Part shown: one piece after another, positions 40,258-49,765 of the stretch
How positions within the stretch are numbered: the stretch's first letter is position 1
Layout: each line of letters begins with the position of its first letter
From: Vibrio sp. CDRSL-10 TSBA
GTDB taxonomy: Bacteria > Pseudomonadota > Gammaproteobacteria > Enterobacterales > Vibrionaceae
Length of the DNA stretch: 64,000 nt
Assembly (NCBI GenBank): GCA_039696685.1
Contig: CP155565.1
Span: 1,054,001 to 1,118,000, forward strand
Reading direction: 5' to 3'
Notes under the pieces: generated by a model
The model's database searches: none
The model's input: only the letters and a program-made list of their open reading frames with translations
What the model was told of the DNA's origin: nothing
Position numbers and translations under genes: made by a program

Positions 40258-40474
40258 AACGGTTACCTCACCCAAAAAAGTTGCTTAGTCTAGCGGAAGT
40301 CAGCAAATGATGCACTTAGCTTTGTTTTGTTTACATCAGCAATACATTTTTCAAACAACTGTTCGACAGTTACTGAATTCGTGCTCGGTTTGCTGCAAAA
40401 ATACCGAGTTACCGTTGCCGATGCGCTATTTTCAGTTAGTATAGAGTCAATAGCGATTGAATAAGATACTTGTT

Positions 40475-41398
40475 ATGGCCAAAACCCCTAGTAAGGCAAA
40501 TCAGTCTCAGGGCATGCTGATGTTCACGCTGAATATGCAAAAGCAGCTGTTCGCGATCGGGACATTAAAAGTTCGGGAAATCGTTCCCTTCATGCCGATG
40601 ACCCAGATTCCCTACTCTCACCACCATGTAGTCGGAACTGTAACGATTCGGAATATGACCGTTCCGGTCATCGACATGGCCGCGGCGATTGGATTTCGTC
40701 CTATCCATCCGGATGAGTACCAGAAAAGTTATCTGATCGTGACCGACTGTCTGCGTACTGTCGTGGCATTTATGGTGCGCGGGATTGAAAAGATCATCGA
40801 ATGTGACTGGCGCAATATTGAGCCATCTCCGCCGTCCGCCGGCCGCAATGTCTTCGTGACAGGGATTACCCGCTACGAGCAGAAAATCGTTCAGATGCTG
40901 GACGTAGAACTGCTGCTGTCAAAAATTTATCCGCAGTATGAATCAACCAAAGTGCCGATGCTGACGGATGTCGAGCGTGAGCGACTTAAAGCCCTCAATA
41001 TTATGCTGGTTGATGATTCATCTATCGCACGTAAACAGCTGGCGGATGCGCTGGATCGTATCAATATCCCTTACCAGATCTGTAAAAATGGTCTGGAAGC
41101 GATTGATGTGATGCGCCGTTTAGCAGCAGACCATCAGGCGATTGACATCCTGGTCAGTGATATTGAAATGCCGGGACTGGATGGCTATGAGTTGGCATTT
41201 GAGGTACAAAACGACGCTAACCTCAGCCATGCTTACTGCATCCTGCACACGTCGCTGTCGAGTGAAATCTGTGTCGATCGCGCCCATCAGGTCGGCGCGC
41301 ACGAAGCGTTAGAAAAATTCAACGCCACCGAACTGATTGAAGCCATGTTGCGCGGCGCCAAAAAACTGAGCCAGCAGCCACTCTCTGCCGCCCATTGA
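40475..41398 (+). CDS. cheV: chemotaxis coupling protein CheV
   Basis: About 307 residues. The CheW-like domain (about residues 15-165) has FAIGTLKVREIVPFMPM and GTVTIRNMTVPVIDMAAAIG. The receiver domain (from about 180) has IMLVDDSSIARKQL and phospho-acceptor Asp in ILVSDIEMPGLDGYEL. CheV couples receptors to CheA with adaptation by phosphorylation. The start ATG 40475 replaces an upstream TTG at 40457. V. cholerae has a cheV at the corresponding place (VCA0954, from memory). Confidence 0.93.
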   Translation: MAKTPSKANQSQGMLMFTLNMQKQLFAIGTLKVREIVPFMPMTQIPYSHHHVVGTVTIRNMTVPVIDMAAAIGFRPIHPDEYQKSYLIVTDCLRTVVAFMVRGIEKIIECDWRNIEPSPPSAGRNVFVTGITRYEQKIVQMLDVELLLSKIYPQYESTKVPMLTDVERERLKALNIMLVDDSSIARKQLADALDRINIPYQICKNGLEAIDVMRRLAADHQAIDILVSDIEMPGLDGYELAFEVQNDANLSHAYCILHTSLSSEICVDRAHQVGAHEALEKFNATELIEAMLRGAKKLSQQPLSAAH

Positions 41399-41503
41399 TC
41401 AGGCGTCTCCCTGAAGGCACTGCTAAGACTGTGCCTTCAGGACCTGTTCAGATATTGCCTTGCAAGTACAGTCCAGGCGTTGTGTTACGGCCACAGTTCG
41501 TGG

Positions 41504-41896
41504 TCAGTCTTGTGGCCCCTGGCCCGGTTTTGCCTGGCAGAACAAGCCCAGCAAGGCTTCCCGTTCCCCTTTACGCAGCTTACTGACCACCAGTTGGTAA
41601 GAGCGCGTACACAAGTCCTCAATCATTCCGGCATCTGCATCGCCCTGCAACGAGACCGAAATCCAGTGACGCTTGTTCATATGGTAACCCGGACGAATCG
41701 CACTGAACTGACTGCTCAGTACCTCGCCATCCTGTGGGGTACATTTCAGGGTCACAAAAGGAGAGGGGTGCTGCTCGGACAGTGCGGCAAACATCTTACC
41801 GCGAATTTTATAAACCAGAGGATCCGGGCCAAACGGGTATTCCGCCTGAGCCTGAGGCAAGCTGTCAAGAATGCGAATCAGCGTGCTGGTGTCCAT
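41504..41896 (-). CDS. YjbR/MmcQ-family protein
   Basis: 130 residues from ATG 41896: FGPDPLVYKIRGKMFAAL, FVTLKCTPQDGE and NKRHWISVSL are the YjbR/CyaY-like signature. DNA-binding has been proposed for relatives, without a firm role. Its start meets the end of the MarR gene (41898), so they may be one transcript. Confidence 0.85.
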   Translation of the reverse strand: MDTSTLIRILDSLPQAQAEYPFGPDPLVYKIRGKMFAALSEQHPSPFVTLKCTPQDGEVLSSQFSAIRPGYHMNKRHWISVSLQGDADAGMIEDLCTRSYQLVVSKLRKGEREALLGLFCQAKPGQGPQD

Positions 41897-41897
41897 G

Positions 41898-42396
41898 TTA
41901 TGCGCCGCCAGCCGGTTCAAAACTGCCCAGCCAGTCTCTCAGCAACGCAGTAAGTGCCTGCTGCTGCTCAGTCGTCAGCGTTGCCATCAACTGATGCTGG
42001 ATATTAACGTGTTCCTCGAGCAGGGTATTAATCAAATCCAAGCCCTGCTCACTGAGCTTAACTTCAATGCTGCGTCGGTCCGCCGTGCTGTGTACGCGGG
42101 TAATCAGGCCTTTCTGCTCCAGTTTATCGAGACGATTGGTCATGGCTCCGGAGGTCAGCATCATCGAAGCGAGCAGTTTCAGAAGGGGTTAGTTGATGCG
42201 GTGTGCCGGCCCGCAACAAGGTCGCCAGCACGTCAAATTCACCCATCTTCAGACCATGCTGCTTGTGTAACTCTCCCACCGCCGCTTCGAGGTACTTAAT
42301 CAAACGCATCATGCGTCCCATGATACCCATAGGTAAAGTGTCTAACTGTGGCCGTTCTGACTGCCACTGAGCAAGTACGCGATCGATCGCATCCAT
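41898..42396 (-). CDS. MarR-family repressor (apparent frameshift)
   Basis: N-terminal helices (DAIDRVLAQWQSERPQL), HTH (GMKMGEFDVLATLLRAG) and wing. Deleting one base from GTTTC 42176-42180 (plus strand) restores LTPSELLASMMLTSGAMTNR, giving 165 residues. It is divergent from the EamA gene at 42512. Two copies of a palindromic word in between are good operator candidates, one overlapping the EamA leader. Confidence 0.88.
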
Positions 42397-42432
42397 CAGG
42401 TTGTGTTCTCCTTTATCGGCTTCGAAAATTTA

Positions 42433-42508
42433 CTTTAACATAAAGATACTTTACAAGAAGCATTCTGTGCGATAAATTTTAATTAGATATCTCAACATAA
42501 AGATACTT
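42433..42508. promoter_or_regulatory. two palindromic repeats between marR and eamA genes
   Basis: AACATAAAGATACTT is repeated at 42437-42451 and 42494-42508. The first copy lies in the palindrome CTTTA-ACA-TAAAG. The second ends three bases before the EamA ATG, where a ribosome site would be. Typical placement for a MarR operator controlling itself and the divergent gene. Confidence 0.7.
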
Positions 42509-42511
42509 GAT

Positions 42512-43408
42512 ATGAACATTTTCTTCGCCATGATTCCTGCCTTCCTGTGGGGAACCACCTACGCTGTCACTAAATCCACCTTGGCCGACTGGCCACCTTT
42601 GGCACTGGGAGCGCTGCGTGCACTGCCTGCCGGTCTGCTGCTGCTTGCTCTAAAACCAAGCTGGCCGGATAAAACAAGCTGGAAAACGCTGGGCATGGTT
42701 GGCCTGGTCAATATCGCCGCATTCTTCAGCCTGATCTTTGTTATGGCTTTGACGTTGCCATCCGCCATTTCGGGGGTCGGGATGGTGTCTGTCCCTGTCT
42801 TTGCCATGGGCTACCACTGGCTCGTCCGTCGTCAACGTCCGTCGCTTATTCAGTTGATGTGTGGTCTTGGCCTGGTGCTGCTGGCCTGGATGCTGTTTGA
42901 TCCTAAAACCCTCAGTCTCAACCCGCTTGGTCTGCTGGCCATGCTGGCGGCGATTATGTGTATCATCTTTGGTTCAACCCTGACCAAAGCCCTGGGCGGA
43001 CGCATTCACTGGTGGTCAGTACTGACCTGGCAACTGATCATTGGCGGCCTGGCGCTGAGCGCGGCGGCAATGGTGCACGCTTTCATTGAACCGCACGCCT
43101 ATCTGGAGGCCCTGCATCACTTTTCTGCCCGCAACGCGATTGGCATCATCTGGATAGCGCTGGCCAATACTGTCATCGGTTATGGTTTGTATGTGTGGCT
43201 GCTGCAACGTATGTCGGTAGTGGATTTTACCTTTGGCGGTATCGCTAACCCAGTGGCCGGTATTGTTTGCGGAGGCTTGTTACTGGATGAATTTTACCAA
43301 CCGCAGCAATATGCCCTGATGGCCGGAATGATAGTCATGTCACTATTACCTCAGGTCATCGCCCTGCTGCGTCAGCGCCGCCCGTTAAAACTGGCTGCTC
43401 ACTCATGA
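42512..43408 (+). CDS. EamA/DMT-family exporter under MarR control
   Basis: 298 residues, ten helices: MIPAFLWGTTYAVTKSTLAD at the start and NTVIGYGLYVWLLQRMSVVD in the second repeat. The duplication of EamA halves is complete. No Shine-Dalgarno precedes the ATG; a repeat of the putative MarR operator occupies that place. Likely exports an inducer of the MarR regulator. Confidence 0.87.
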   Translation: MNIFFAMIPAFLWGTTYAVTKSTLADWPPLALGALRALPAGLLLLALKPSWPDKTSWKTLGMVGLVNIAAFFSLIFVMALTLPSAISGVGMVSVPVFAMGYHWLVRRQRPSLIQLMCGLGLVLLAWMLFDPKTLSLNPLGLLAMLAAIMCIIFGSTLTKALGGRIHWWSVLTWQLIIGGLALSAAAMVHAFIEPHAYLEALHHFSARNAIGIIWIALANTVIGYGLYVWLLQRMSVVDFTFGGIANPVAGIVCGGLLLDEFYQPQQYALMAGMIVMSLLPQVIALLRQRRPLKLAAHS

Positions 43409-43575
43409 GCGGCCTGATCTGATTAGGTTTTGATCTATATAGATAAAAGCACTCGGCTAAACCCTATCTGGCTCATAGAATCCTTACATATCATGCGTTT
43501 TTTAAAGCATTACTGACCAAACTCAGCTACTATTTGTTAATCAAATGGTTATCGCCTAGTGACTTCCGATACATA

Positions 43576-44593
43576 ATGACTGACGACGATTTCAAAAAAT
43601 CCACGGCCAACCTCAAACAAGCCGTTCCACTGATGATCAAAAACCATGTTGCCGCGACGCCTGCCAACTACGCGCTCTGGTACACCTATGTCGATAACAG
43701 TATGCCGCAGCTGAATGAGGAGATGGACGCCATTCTGGCCAACTTCGATCTGTTCCCGCCAGCCACTGGTGAGCATCTGTACAAGACGCACATAGCGACC
43801 AAAGCCGAAACCAGCGTCAGTGAACTACGCACCAATATCGAATTGCTGGCCAATGAAATCTGCTGCTCCATGTCAGACACCATGACGGACACCAGTGCAT
43901 TTGAAGCCGCTATTGATAAAAGCCTGAATGACCTTGAACGGGTTGAGCACGAAGAGCTTTCCATCGAGGAAGTGATGGTCAGGATTCGTCAGTTTGTCAG
44001 TGAATCACACGATATCCGTCATTCGACCCGTTTTCTCAACAATCAGTTACAGAGTGCCAGTCAGGAAATATCACGCCTCAAAGCGCAACTGGCGGCGGTA
44101 CAGCGCGATGCCCTGTTTGACAGCCTGTCTGGTCTGTATAACCGCCGCGCCTTTAATGATGACCTGGCGGCCCTGATGCATGGCCACCAGCCAATGAGCC
44201 TTATTTTGCTCGACCTCGATCATTTTAAGAGCTTTAACGACGAATTTGGTCACCTGTTCGGCGACAATATTATACGCAGCCTGGGCAAGCGTCTGCAGGC
44301 CAGTTGCCGGGAAGGTATTACCGCTTATCGTTTTGGCGGCGAAGAGTTTGCGCTAATCCTGCCGAATAAATCATTGCGCAGCGCACGTCAGTTTCGCAGA
44401 TACATTGCGTCGCTCAATTGAAAAACTCAAGGTACGCGATCGCCGCAGTAATAACCAGGTCGGTAACATTACCGCCTCATTCGGCGTTTCGCAGCGTGAT
44501 GAACTTGATAGCGCACAGTCACTGCTCGATCGGGCTGACAAAATGCTGTACGACGCGAAGAACCTCGGACGTAACCGGGTGATGCCGATTTAA
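43576..44593 (+). CDS. diguanylate cyclase, VCA0956-like (apparent frameshift)
   Basis: The N-terminal helical part (residues 1-165) is followed by a GGDEF domain with DALFDSLSGLYNRRAF, LLDLDHFKSFND and the active site YRFGGEEFALIL. Deleting one T from GTTTC 44391-44395 joins ARQFADTLRRSIEKLKVRDR and the final ASFGVSQRDELDSAQSLL, for 338 residues. The I-site Arg-x-x-Asp is not conserved (REGI), so product inhibition may be lacking. Its position and sequence fit V. cholerae VCA0956, a soluble active cyclase. Confidence 0.9.
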
Positions 44594-44642
44594 CCAGGCG
44601 CTTCAAGCAGCACAGAACAGCTTTACGAAACGCTGAGACAAT

Positions 44643-44679
44643 AAAAAATCCACCGATTCAACCCGGTGGATTTTTTATT
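44643..44679. terminator. bidirectional terminator after the cyclase
   Basis: AAAAAATCCACCG and CGGTGGATTTTTT form a 13-bp stem with a loop of about nine bases and T/A tracts on both sides. Confidence 0.9.
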
Positions 44680-44814
44680 ACTGAAGAGCTTAAGCAAAGC
44701 AAACGCTTTGGCTTGTATTGCTGTGATAACCATTGTGCGGATTTGTATAGCTATGCGGCTTTTCACCGCCAAACCTTGTTTACCGCAAAACCTTGTTCAC
44801 CACGAACCTTGCTG

Positions 44815-45393
44815 TCACAGATTAAAACAGTAGCTCAGGCAGTAGTCTTCTCCGCTTTTCGACGTATATTCTTTATCCTCACTGCACGCCTGTGGTCGGC
44901 CACGCTCGTCTCCTTTGATAAGGCTTATCCAGTGGCGCATCCCCGCGGTCGGTTCAGTTTCATCACACATCTGACAGAAGGTAGTGCAGGTCTCAAGCTG
45001 AATATCGTCTATTTCCACCAACTCAACACAGCCTGTTCCTTTCATGCAGCCCAGCAACACTTCAACATGGCAGCCACTGCCATCACGCAGCAGGATCGAG
45101 CACGGATTGTCTTTTCCACCAGTGTACGCCACAAAGTGTTTCGGATATTTCAATCCGCTGTGTGTGCCGTCTTTGAAATAGGCCAGTACGTGACTGTAAT
45201 CAATCATGTAGCTGGTCACGTCCTGGTGAGAGCCACTTTCCAGCGGAAACAGGCGGTCAAGCAACTGTTTGGCTTTGGCTTGTTTTTCACACTGTTTATC
45301 AGCGCTGATCGTCTCGACGGCGAAGACAGCTTCAGCGATAAATGGCTTTGGTTGTTGTTGGATTTCTGTTTTATCGAATGTCAGCATATTCAT
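44815..45393 (-). CDS. malate-synthase-G-like fragment protein, probably non-catalytic
   Basis: The 192-residue protein (start ATG 45393; an upstream ATG at 45441 is possible) is collinear with the segment of malate synthase G around residues 170-330. PLESGSHQDVTSY matches PLENGSYQDVVAF; HFVAYTGGKDNPCSILLRDG matches [20 protein letters not shown]; CHVEV matches LHIEL; MRHWISLIKGDERG matches the YRNLLGLMQG region. It stops before the MSG catalytic Arg/Glu/Asp residues and so cannot be an enzyme in the usual way. It is rich in cysteine (about ten). It is divergent from the DUF3612 regulator. The comparison is from remembered E. coli GlcB sequence. Confidence 0.7.
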   Translation of the reverse strand: MNMLTFDKTEIQQQPKPFIAEAVFAVETISADKQCEKQAKAKQLLDRLFPLESGSHQDVTSYMIDYSHVLAYFKDGTHSGLKYPKHFVAYTGGKDNPCSILLRDGSGCHVEVLLGCMKGTGCVELVEIDDIQLETCTTFCQMCDETEPTAGMRHWISLIKGDERGRPQACSEDKEYTSKSGEDYCLSYCFNL

Positions 45394-45529
45394 CGTCTTT
45401 CCCTCATGGATAACCCAAAATGTTTCGTCCTGCGCATTCACATCAAGCTGGTTAAGTATTTTTGTTTTCCAGTTTGTGACTTGCTTATTTGGTAGACTAG
45501 CGGATTTTTTACTACAATTTCACAACAAA

Positions 45530-45553
45530 AATTTTACAATGTGAATTTTACAA
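45530..45553 (+). promoter_or_regulatory. direct repeats just before the DUF3612 gene
   Basis: AATTTTACAA at 45530-45539 and again at 45544-45553, 14 bases apart, ends one base before the ATG 45555. No Shine-Dalgarno is visible in that place. Possible autoregulatory binding sites. Confidence 0.5.
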
Positions 45554-45554
45554 A

Positions 45555-47075
45555 ATGGCCGTGTCAAAAAGCTTAGTCAGACAATCTCATTTTCTTGGAA
45601 CTAAAGTCAGAAACCTGAGAAAACGCAATCACTTAACGATGGAGGATCTCTCCGCACGCTGTATTCGGGTCAATCCGGAGTACGCGCCATCCGTGTCCTA
45701 CTTGTCGATGATTGAACGGGGCAAGCGGGTACCGAGTGTGGAAATGCTTGAGGTGATCGCCAATGTATTTCAAAAAGATCCAGCCTGGTTTCTCGATGAC
45801 GAGCCGGAGCAGGCCGACATCACCCCGGACAAAGGTAACCGCGGCGGGATTAGCGGCATGGCTCTGGAGCCAAGCTTTTTGTTCTCGAACGACATTTTGC
45901 AGATTGCCATACCAGAAATGCTGTCACAAACCGGCATTACCGGCCGCCAGTTTGCTCATCTGCTGATCCGTGCTCACCAGGAAAGCCTGCAGAACCATTT
46001 CCCCGATTTGGAACGTGCAGCTGAAGAGGTCGGGCTCAAACGTCTGAATCTGGCGGTGGAAGATCTGTTCGATATCGCCAAAAGCCTGGGGCTGAATATT
46101 CGCTGGGTGCAGCGTACCCCGCGTGACGTGGTGGACGAGCTTGGGGTGAGTGCCAAACAGCTTATCACCTCATTTTTTGAACCTCCCGGCACCATTTATC
46201 TCAATGAAATCCTGCGCCAGCACCCGACACGGCTTAAATATGACTTGGCGGTCTACATTGGCCACAATGTGCTGCATAGCAAAGACGGCCTGAAAAGCGT
46301 GCTCACGGTCGGCCACACGCAAGGCTGGGAAGAGCAAGACAGCCAGCCTACTTCAGAGCTGAACTCACAGGACATTCTGCAGGCGTGGCGAGACTTTGAA
46401 TCGAGCTTTTATGCCGGTGCCCTGCTGTGCCCGAAAGTCCCGTTCCGCCAACTGCTCGACCGCAATGGCTATGAGATTGATGTGCACCTCAAAGCCGGCG
46501 TGTCACCGTCAGTCGCGATGCGCCGTATGACGGTCGTATCCCCCTATCCGTACTGGCACTATTTCGATGCTTACGGCGAAGGAAAGCTTAAAGCGGTTTA
46601 TCGTGGGAATGGTATCCCTCTGCCCTGGGGTAATATGCGCAAAGTTAACGACCCCTGTCAGCACTGGGCAGTTTTCCGTCGCCTGTCTGAGCCTCAACCG
46701 GACAGCTCCGCACAGATCTCTATTCTCAACGTCGGCGACGAGCCGCGCATTTACTGCTGTGAATCGGTTAACATGACCGATCCTGCCGGCAACAACCGGG
46801 TGTTGTGCGCAGGCATTGATCTCAACCCCGCCATTGCAGCGCAAGGCGGGGATGCACTGGCCATTGCAGAAGAGCTGAAAGCGTCTTGCGTCAGTCACGG
46901 CGGGAGTACGGTGATTCCGGGCGCAATTAAGAAAGATTTACTTACTATCGCAAAAATTCTTAATATCAACTGGATTGAACGTGGGATTGAAAATGAAGCG
47001 CGCTTGATTTGCTCACGTGGTGCGGTCTGTCCGCGTCAGCCAAGCTGCTATGCAAAATGTGGTGGCGAAGAGTAA
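45555..47075 (+). CDS. DUF3612 / ScfR-RamB-like XRE-family regulator
   Basis: 506 residues. The XRE helix-turn-helix spans about residues 15-75 (LRKRNHLTMEDLSARC, SYLSMIERGKRVPSVEMLEV). The long middle part includes LAVEDLFDIAKSLGLNIRWV and IYLNEILRQHPTRLKYDLAV, as in the IrrE-like part of ScfR proteins. It ends in a cysteine cluster CSRGAVCPRQPSCYAKC. This organisation is that of short-chain fatty acyl regulators such as RamB, which control glyoxylate-cycle genes. The divergent malate-synthase-G-like gene fits. DUF3612 is the name I associate with the Vibrio form. Confidence 0.8.
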   Translation: MAVSKSLVRQSHFLGTKVRNLRKRNHLTMEDLSARCIRVNPEYAPSVSYLSMIERGKRVPSVEMLEVIANVFQKDPAWFLDDEPEQADITPDKGNRGGISGMALEPSFLFSNDILQIAIPEMLSQTGITGRQFAHLLIRAHQESLQNHFPDLERAAEEVGLKRLNLAVEDLFDIAKSLGLNIRWVQRTPRDVVDELGVSAKQLITSFFEPPGTIYLNEILRQHPTRLKYDLAVYIGHNVLHSKDGLKSVLTVGHTQGWEEQDSQPTSELNSQDILQAWRDFESSFYAGALLCPKVPFRQLLDRNGYEIDVHLKAGVSPSVAMRRMTVVSPYPYWHYFDAYGEGKLKAVYRGNGIPLPWGNMRKVNDPCQHWAVFRRLSEPQPDSSAQISILNVGDEPRIYCCESVNMTDPAGNNRVLCAGIDLNPAIAAQGGDALAIAEELKASCVSHGGSTVIPGAIKKDLLTIAKILNINWIERGIENEARLICSRGAVCPRQPSCYAKCGGEE

Positions 47076-47139
47076 AAGCCACACCATATCCGGCCAGCTA
47101 ATAGATTCATTTGAATGAGTTAATTGTCGGGAAAAGAGC

Positions 47140-47173
47140 AAAAAAAAGCCAATCGCAATAAAGGCGGTTGGCT
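47140..47173 (-). terminator. minus-strand terminator 380 bases past the GGDEF stop
   Basis: AGCCAATCGC (47147-47156) and GCGGTTGGCT (47164-47173) pair over 10 bp, with one G-T pair. On the minus strand eight T follow. No gene on that strand ends nearby; the next is the GGDEF gene ending at 47555. Confidence 0.75.
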
Positions 47174-47451
47174 ATATATAGATGTGAACAAGATGGTTCA
47201 CTAACAACGTCAGTTGGCTAGGTGACCCTCGGCTTAAAAGGGTCAATGTATATAAAGCACATAGCGTGCCAACTTATAAAATGCTTTAAATACGGGGTTA
47301 GCGGTGAAAAATAGAACGATTTCATTACAACTGATGTCATAATACAATTGCGATTTGCAAATAATTGCAATATGCAAAGCTAATGAGCAACTAAACACTA
47401 ACAATAGAATTGCATATTGCGGGAAGCGCAGAAAAGTATGCTAAGACGGAG

Positions 47452-47531
47452 CTGAAGAAACGCAAGCCAGCTTAACAAGTGCAAACCATATTTAAGAAAT
47501 GCAAACCATGCCTAAGAAATGCAAACAAAGC
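47452..47531. repeat. four imperfect 20-bp tandem repeats
   Basis: Units of 20 bp with the core TAAGAAATGCAAACCAT occur at 47452-47471 (most diverged), 47472-47491, 47492-47511 and 47512-47531, ending 23 bases from the stop of the GGDEF gene. Confidence 0.7.
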
Positions 47532-47554
47532 AACTAGAGACGGTCGAACCAGCT

Positions 47555-48919
47555 CTAATCGGTCAGATGGCGGCGTTTCGCATTATACATACGTTCATCG
47601 GCACGCTTGAGCATCGCATCAGGATCGCAGAATCCTTCTGAGAACACAGCGTGGCCGATACTGACTCTTAAATCAATGCTCTGCCCTTCATAGATGACCG
47701 GAGTGTGGCACAGCTCATTATCAATGGCCTGAATAACGAAGCTCACATCATCAAAATTAGCGATTCGCGGTAATAAAACCAAAAACTCGTCGCCGCCAAT
47801 CCGGGCAACAACGTCCGAGCCGCGCAGCACAGATTTCATTCTCCGGGCACTTTCCACCAACACTTTGTCACCAGCAGCATGGCCAAAGGTATCATTGATC
47901 TGTTTAAACTTGTCCAGATCGATATTGAGCAAAGCGAAATTGTCGGTTTTACCGGACTTTTGCGCATGTTCAAAAAAACGCTCCAGAGTAAAAATAAAAT
48001 AGCGCCGATTGGGTAAATGGGTCATCTCATCGTACATGGCTCGAATGTCCGCCGAGCGATAGAGGCGGTAAATGATCACAAACGCAATGGTGAGCAACAG
48101 CATCAGCGGATAGCCGATAAAACGAACCAGGTTACGCTGATAACTATCAAGCTTAACGAGAGGATCTTTTTTTTCACGCGCAGCCAGCTGCCAGCTGCCG
48201 TAAGGAAAACGCACCGTCTCAGTGGCAACGGCTTGCTGAAAGGTCTCATGTTCGCCGTAAAACAGGTCGCCGTGGCTTCCGGTGCTATTGGCACCACGAA
48301 TCGCCACATCATAATTTTGCTCTAATTCGCCGATCCCCGATTCTGCGAGCAAAGACTCCCAGTCGAGCACCAGGCTACAGGCTCCCCAATAGCGGGTATT
48401 GGCCGGCGGATCAGTAAAAACCGGCACACGCACGATAAGCGAGCGCCCCCCCTGAACCAAATCAAATGGTCCGGCGATGAAAATCTTCTTCAACTGGCGG
48501 GCTTTCACTATCGAATCCCACTGACTGGGAATAGTGCGGTAATCCAATCCCAGCACGGACTGGTTATTTTTCAGCGGATAGACAAATTTGACCACATCAT
48601 CCGGCGCCAGACCAATAACCTTAACGTGACTGACTTCGCCCATGACATGTCTGGCCAATTCATCCCATTCCTGCAACGTGGAGTCAGGGCGCAGAGTGAC
48701 CAGCGTCGACAAACTGTTGGCTGAATAGATATCGGACAGAATGGAGGCTTCAAGACGATAACGAATCAGAGACAACTCTTCTCGCGCGCCGGCTTGTAAC
48801 CCGTCACGCATGTAAGTACGCTGATAATTCTGTAGTGTTTCTATGATGGCAATGCAGGAGAGGATAAAAATAACAAGCAGCGCACGGACACCCATTCGTT
48901 TACCTGAGGTCAGAGTCAT
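47555..48919 (-). CDS. membrane-bound diguanylate cyclase with periplasmic sensor (VCA0960-like)
   Basis: 454 residues: a membrane helix at about 12-28, a periplasmic CHASE-like sensor to about 265 (VLGLDYRTIPSQWDSIVKAR, FDLVQGGRSLIVRVPVF), a second helix at about 270-290, then GGDEF with MTHLPNRRYFIFTLERF and active site ARIGGDEFLVLLP. The I-site Arg-Gly-Ser-Asp stands five residues upstream, so product inhibition is expected. It makes cyclic di-GMP in response to an unknown periplasmic ligand. Confidence 0.9.
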   Translation of the reverse strand: MTLTSGKRMGVRALLVIFILSCIAIIETLQNYQRTYMRDGLQAGAREELSLIRYRLEASILSDIYSANSLSTLVTLRPDSTLQEWDELARHVMGEVSHVKVIGLAPDDVVKFVYPLKNNQSVLGLDYRTIPSQWDSIVKARQLKKIFIAGPFDLVQGGRSLIVRVPVFTDPPANTRYWGACSLVLDWESLLAESGIGELEQNYDVAIRGANSTGSHGDLFYGEHETFQQAVATETVRFPYGSWQLAAREKKDPLVKLDSYQRNLVRFIGYPLMLLLTIAFVIIYRLYRSADIRAMYDEMTHLPNRRYFIFTLERFFEHAQKSGKTDNFALLNIDLDKFKQINDTFGHAAGDKVLVESARRMKSVLRGSDVVARIGGDEFLVLLPRIANFDDVSFVIQAIDNELCHTPVIYEGQSIDLRVSIGHAVFSEGFCDPDAMLKRADERMYNAKRRHLTD

Positions 48920-49046
48920 CGCGCTTATCTCCTGTTACTGTGTACGAGCCGCCCCGTTATAGCGGGCTTTATGAGACTACAACATTTAGAATAAACAAAT
49001 CAGTCGTTAAATCCACACTTAAATTGTTATTTTGTTTGTATAAATT

Positions 49047-49656
<610 letters not shown>

Positions 49657-49765
49657 AAGGTTCAATATTGCTGCGTTTTTTTACACAAGCCTGACATCAG
49701 TTTCACTTCACATTCGGGCTATCATCTATGCTTAGTGGTCATGAATGGTCATATTCAGGCTTACT

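Larger units (their letters stand above)
47076..47554. other. AT-rich convergent intergenic region, candidate small RNA locus
   Basis: Nearly 480 bases without an open frame, between two convergent genes. Contents: a minus-strand terminator (47147-47173), many TGCAAA words such as GATTTGCAAATAATTGCAA, and four 20-bp tandem repeats (47452-47531). A transcript on the minus strand ending at the terminator could be a small RNA or a long 3' tail of the GGDEF gene. Confidence 0.5.

Noticed and set aside
44713-45495. A 260-residue plus-strand open frame opposite the malate-synthase-like gene
   Set aside because: No ribosome site or recognisable protein; the minus-strand frame shows clear homology.
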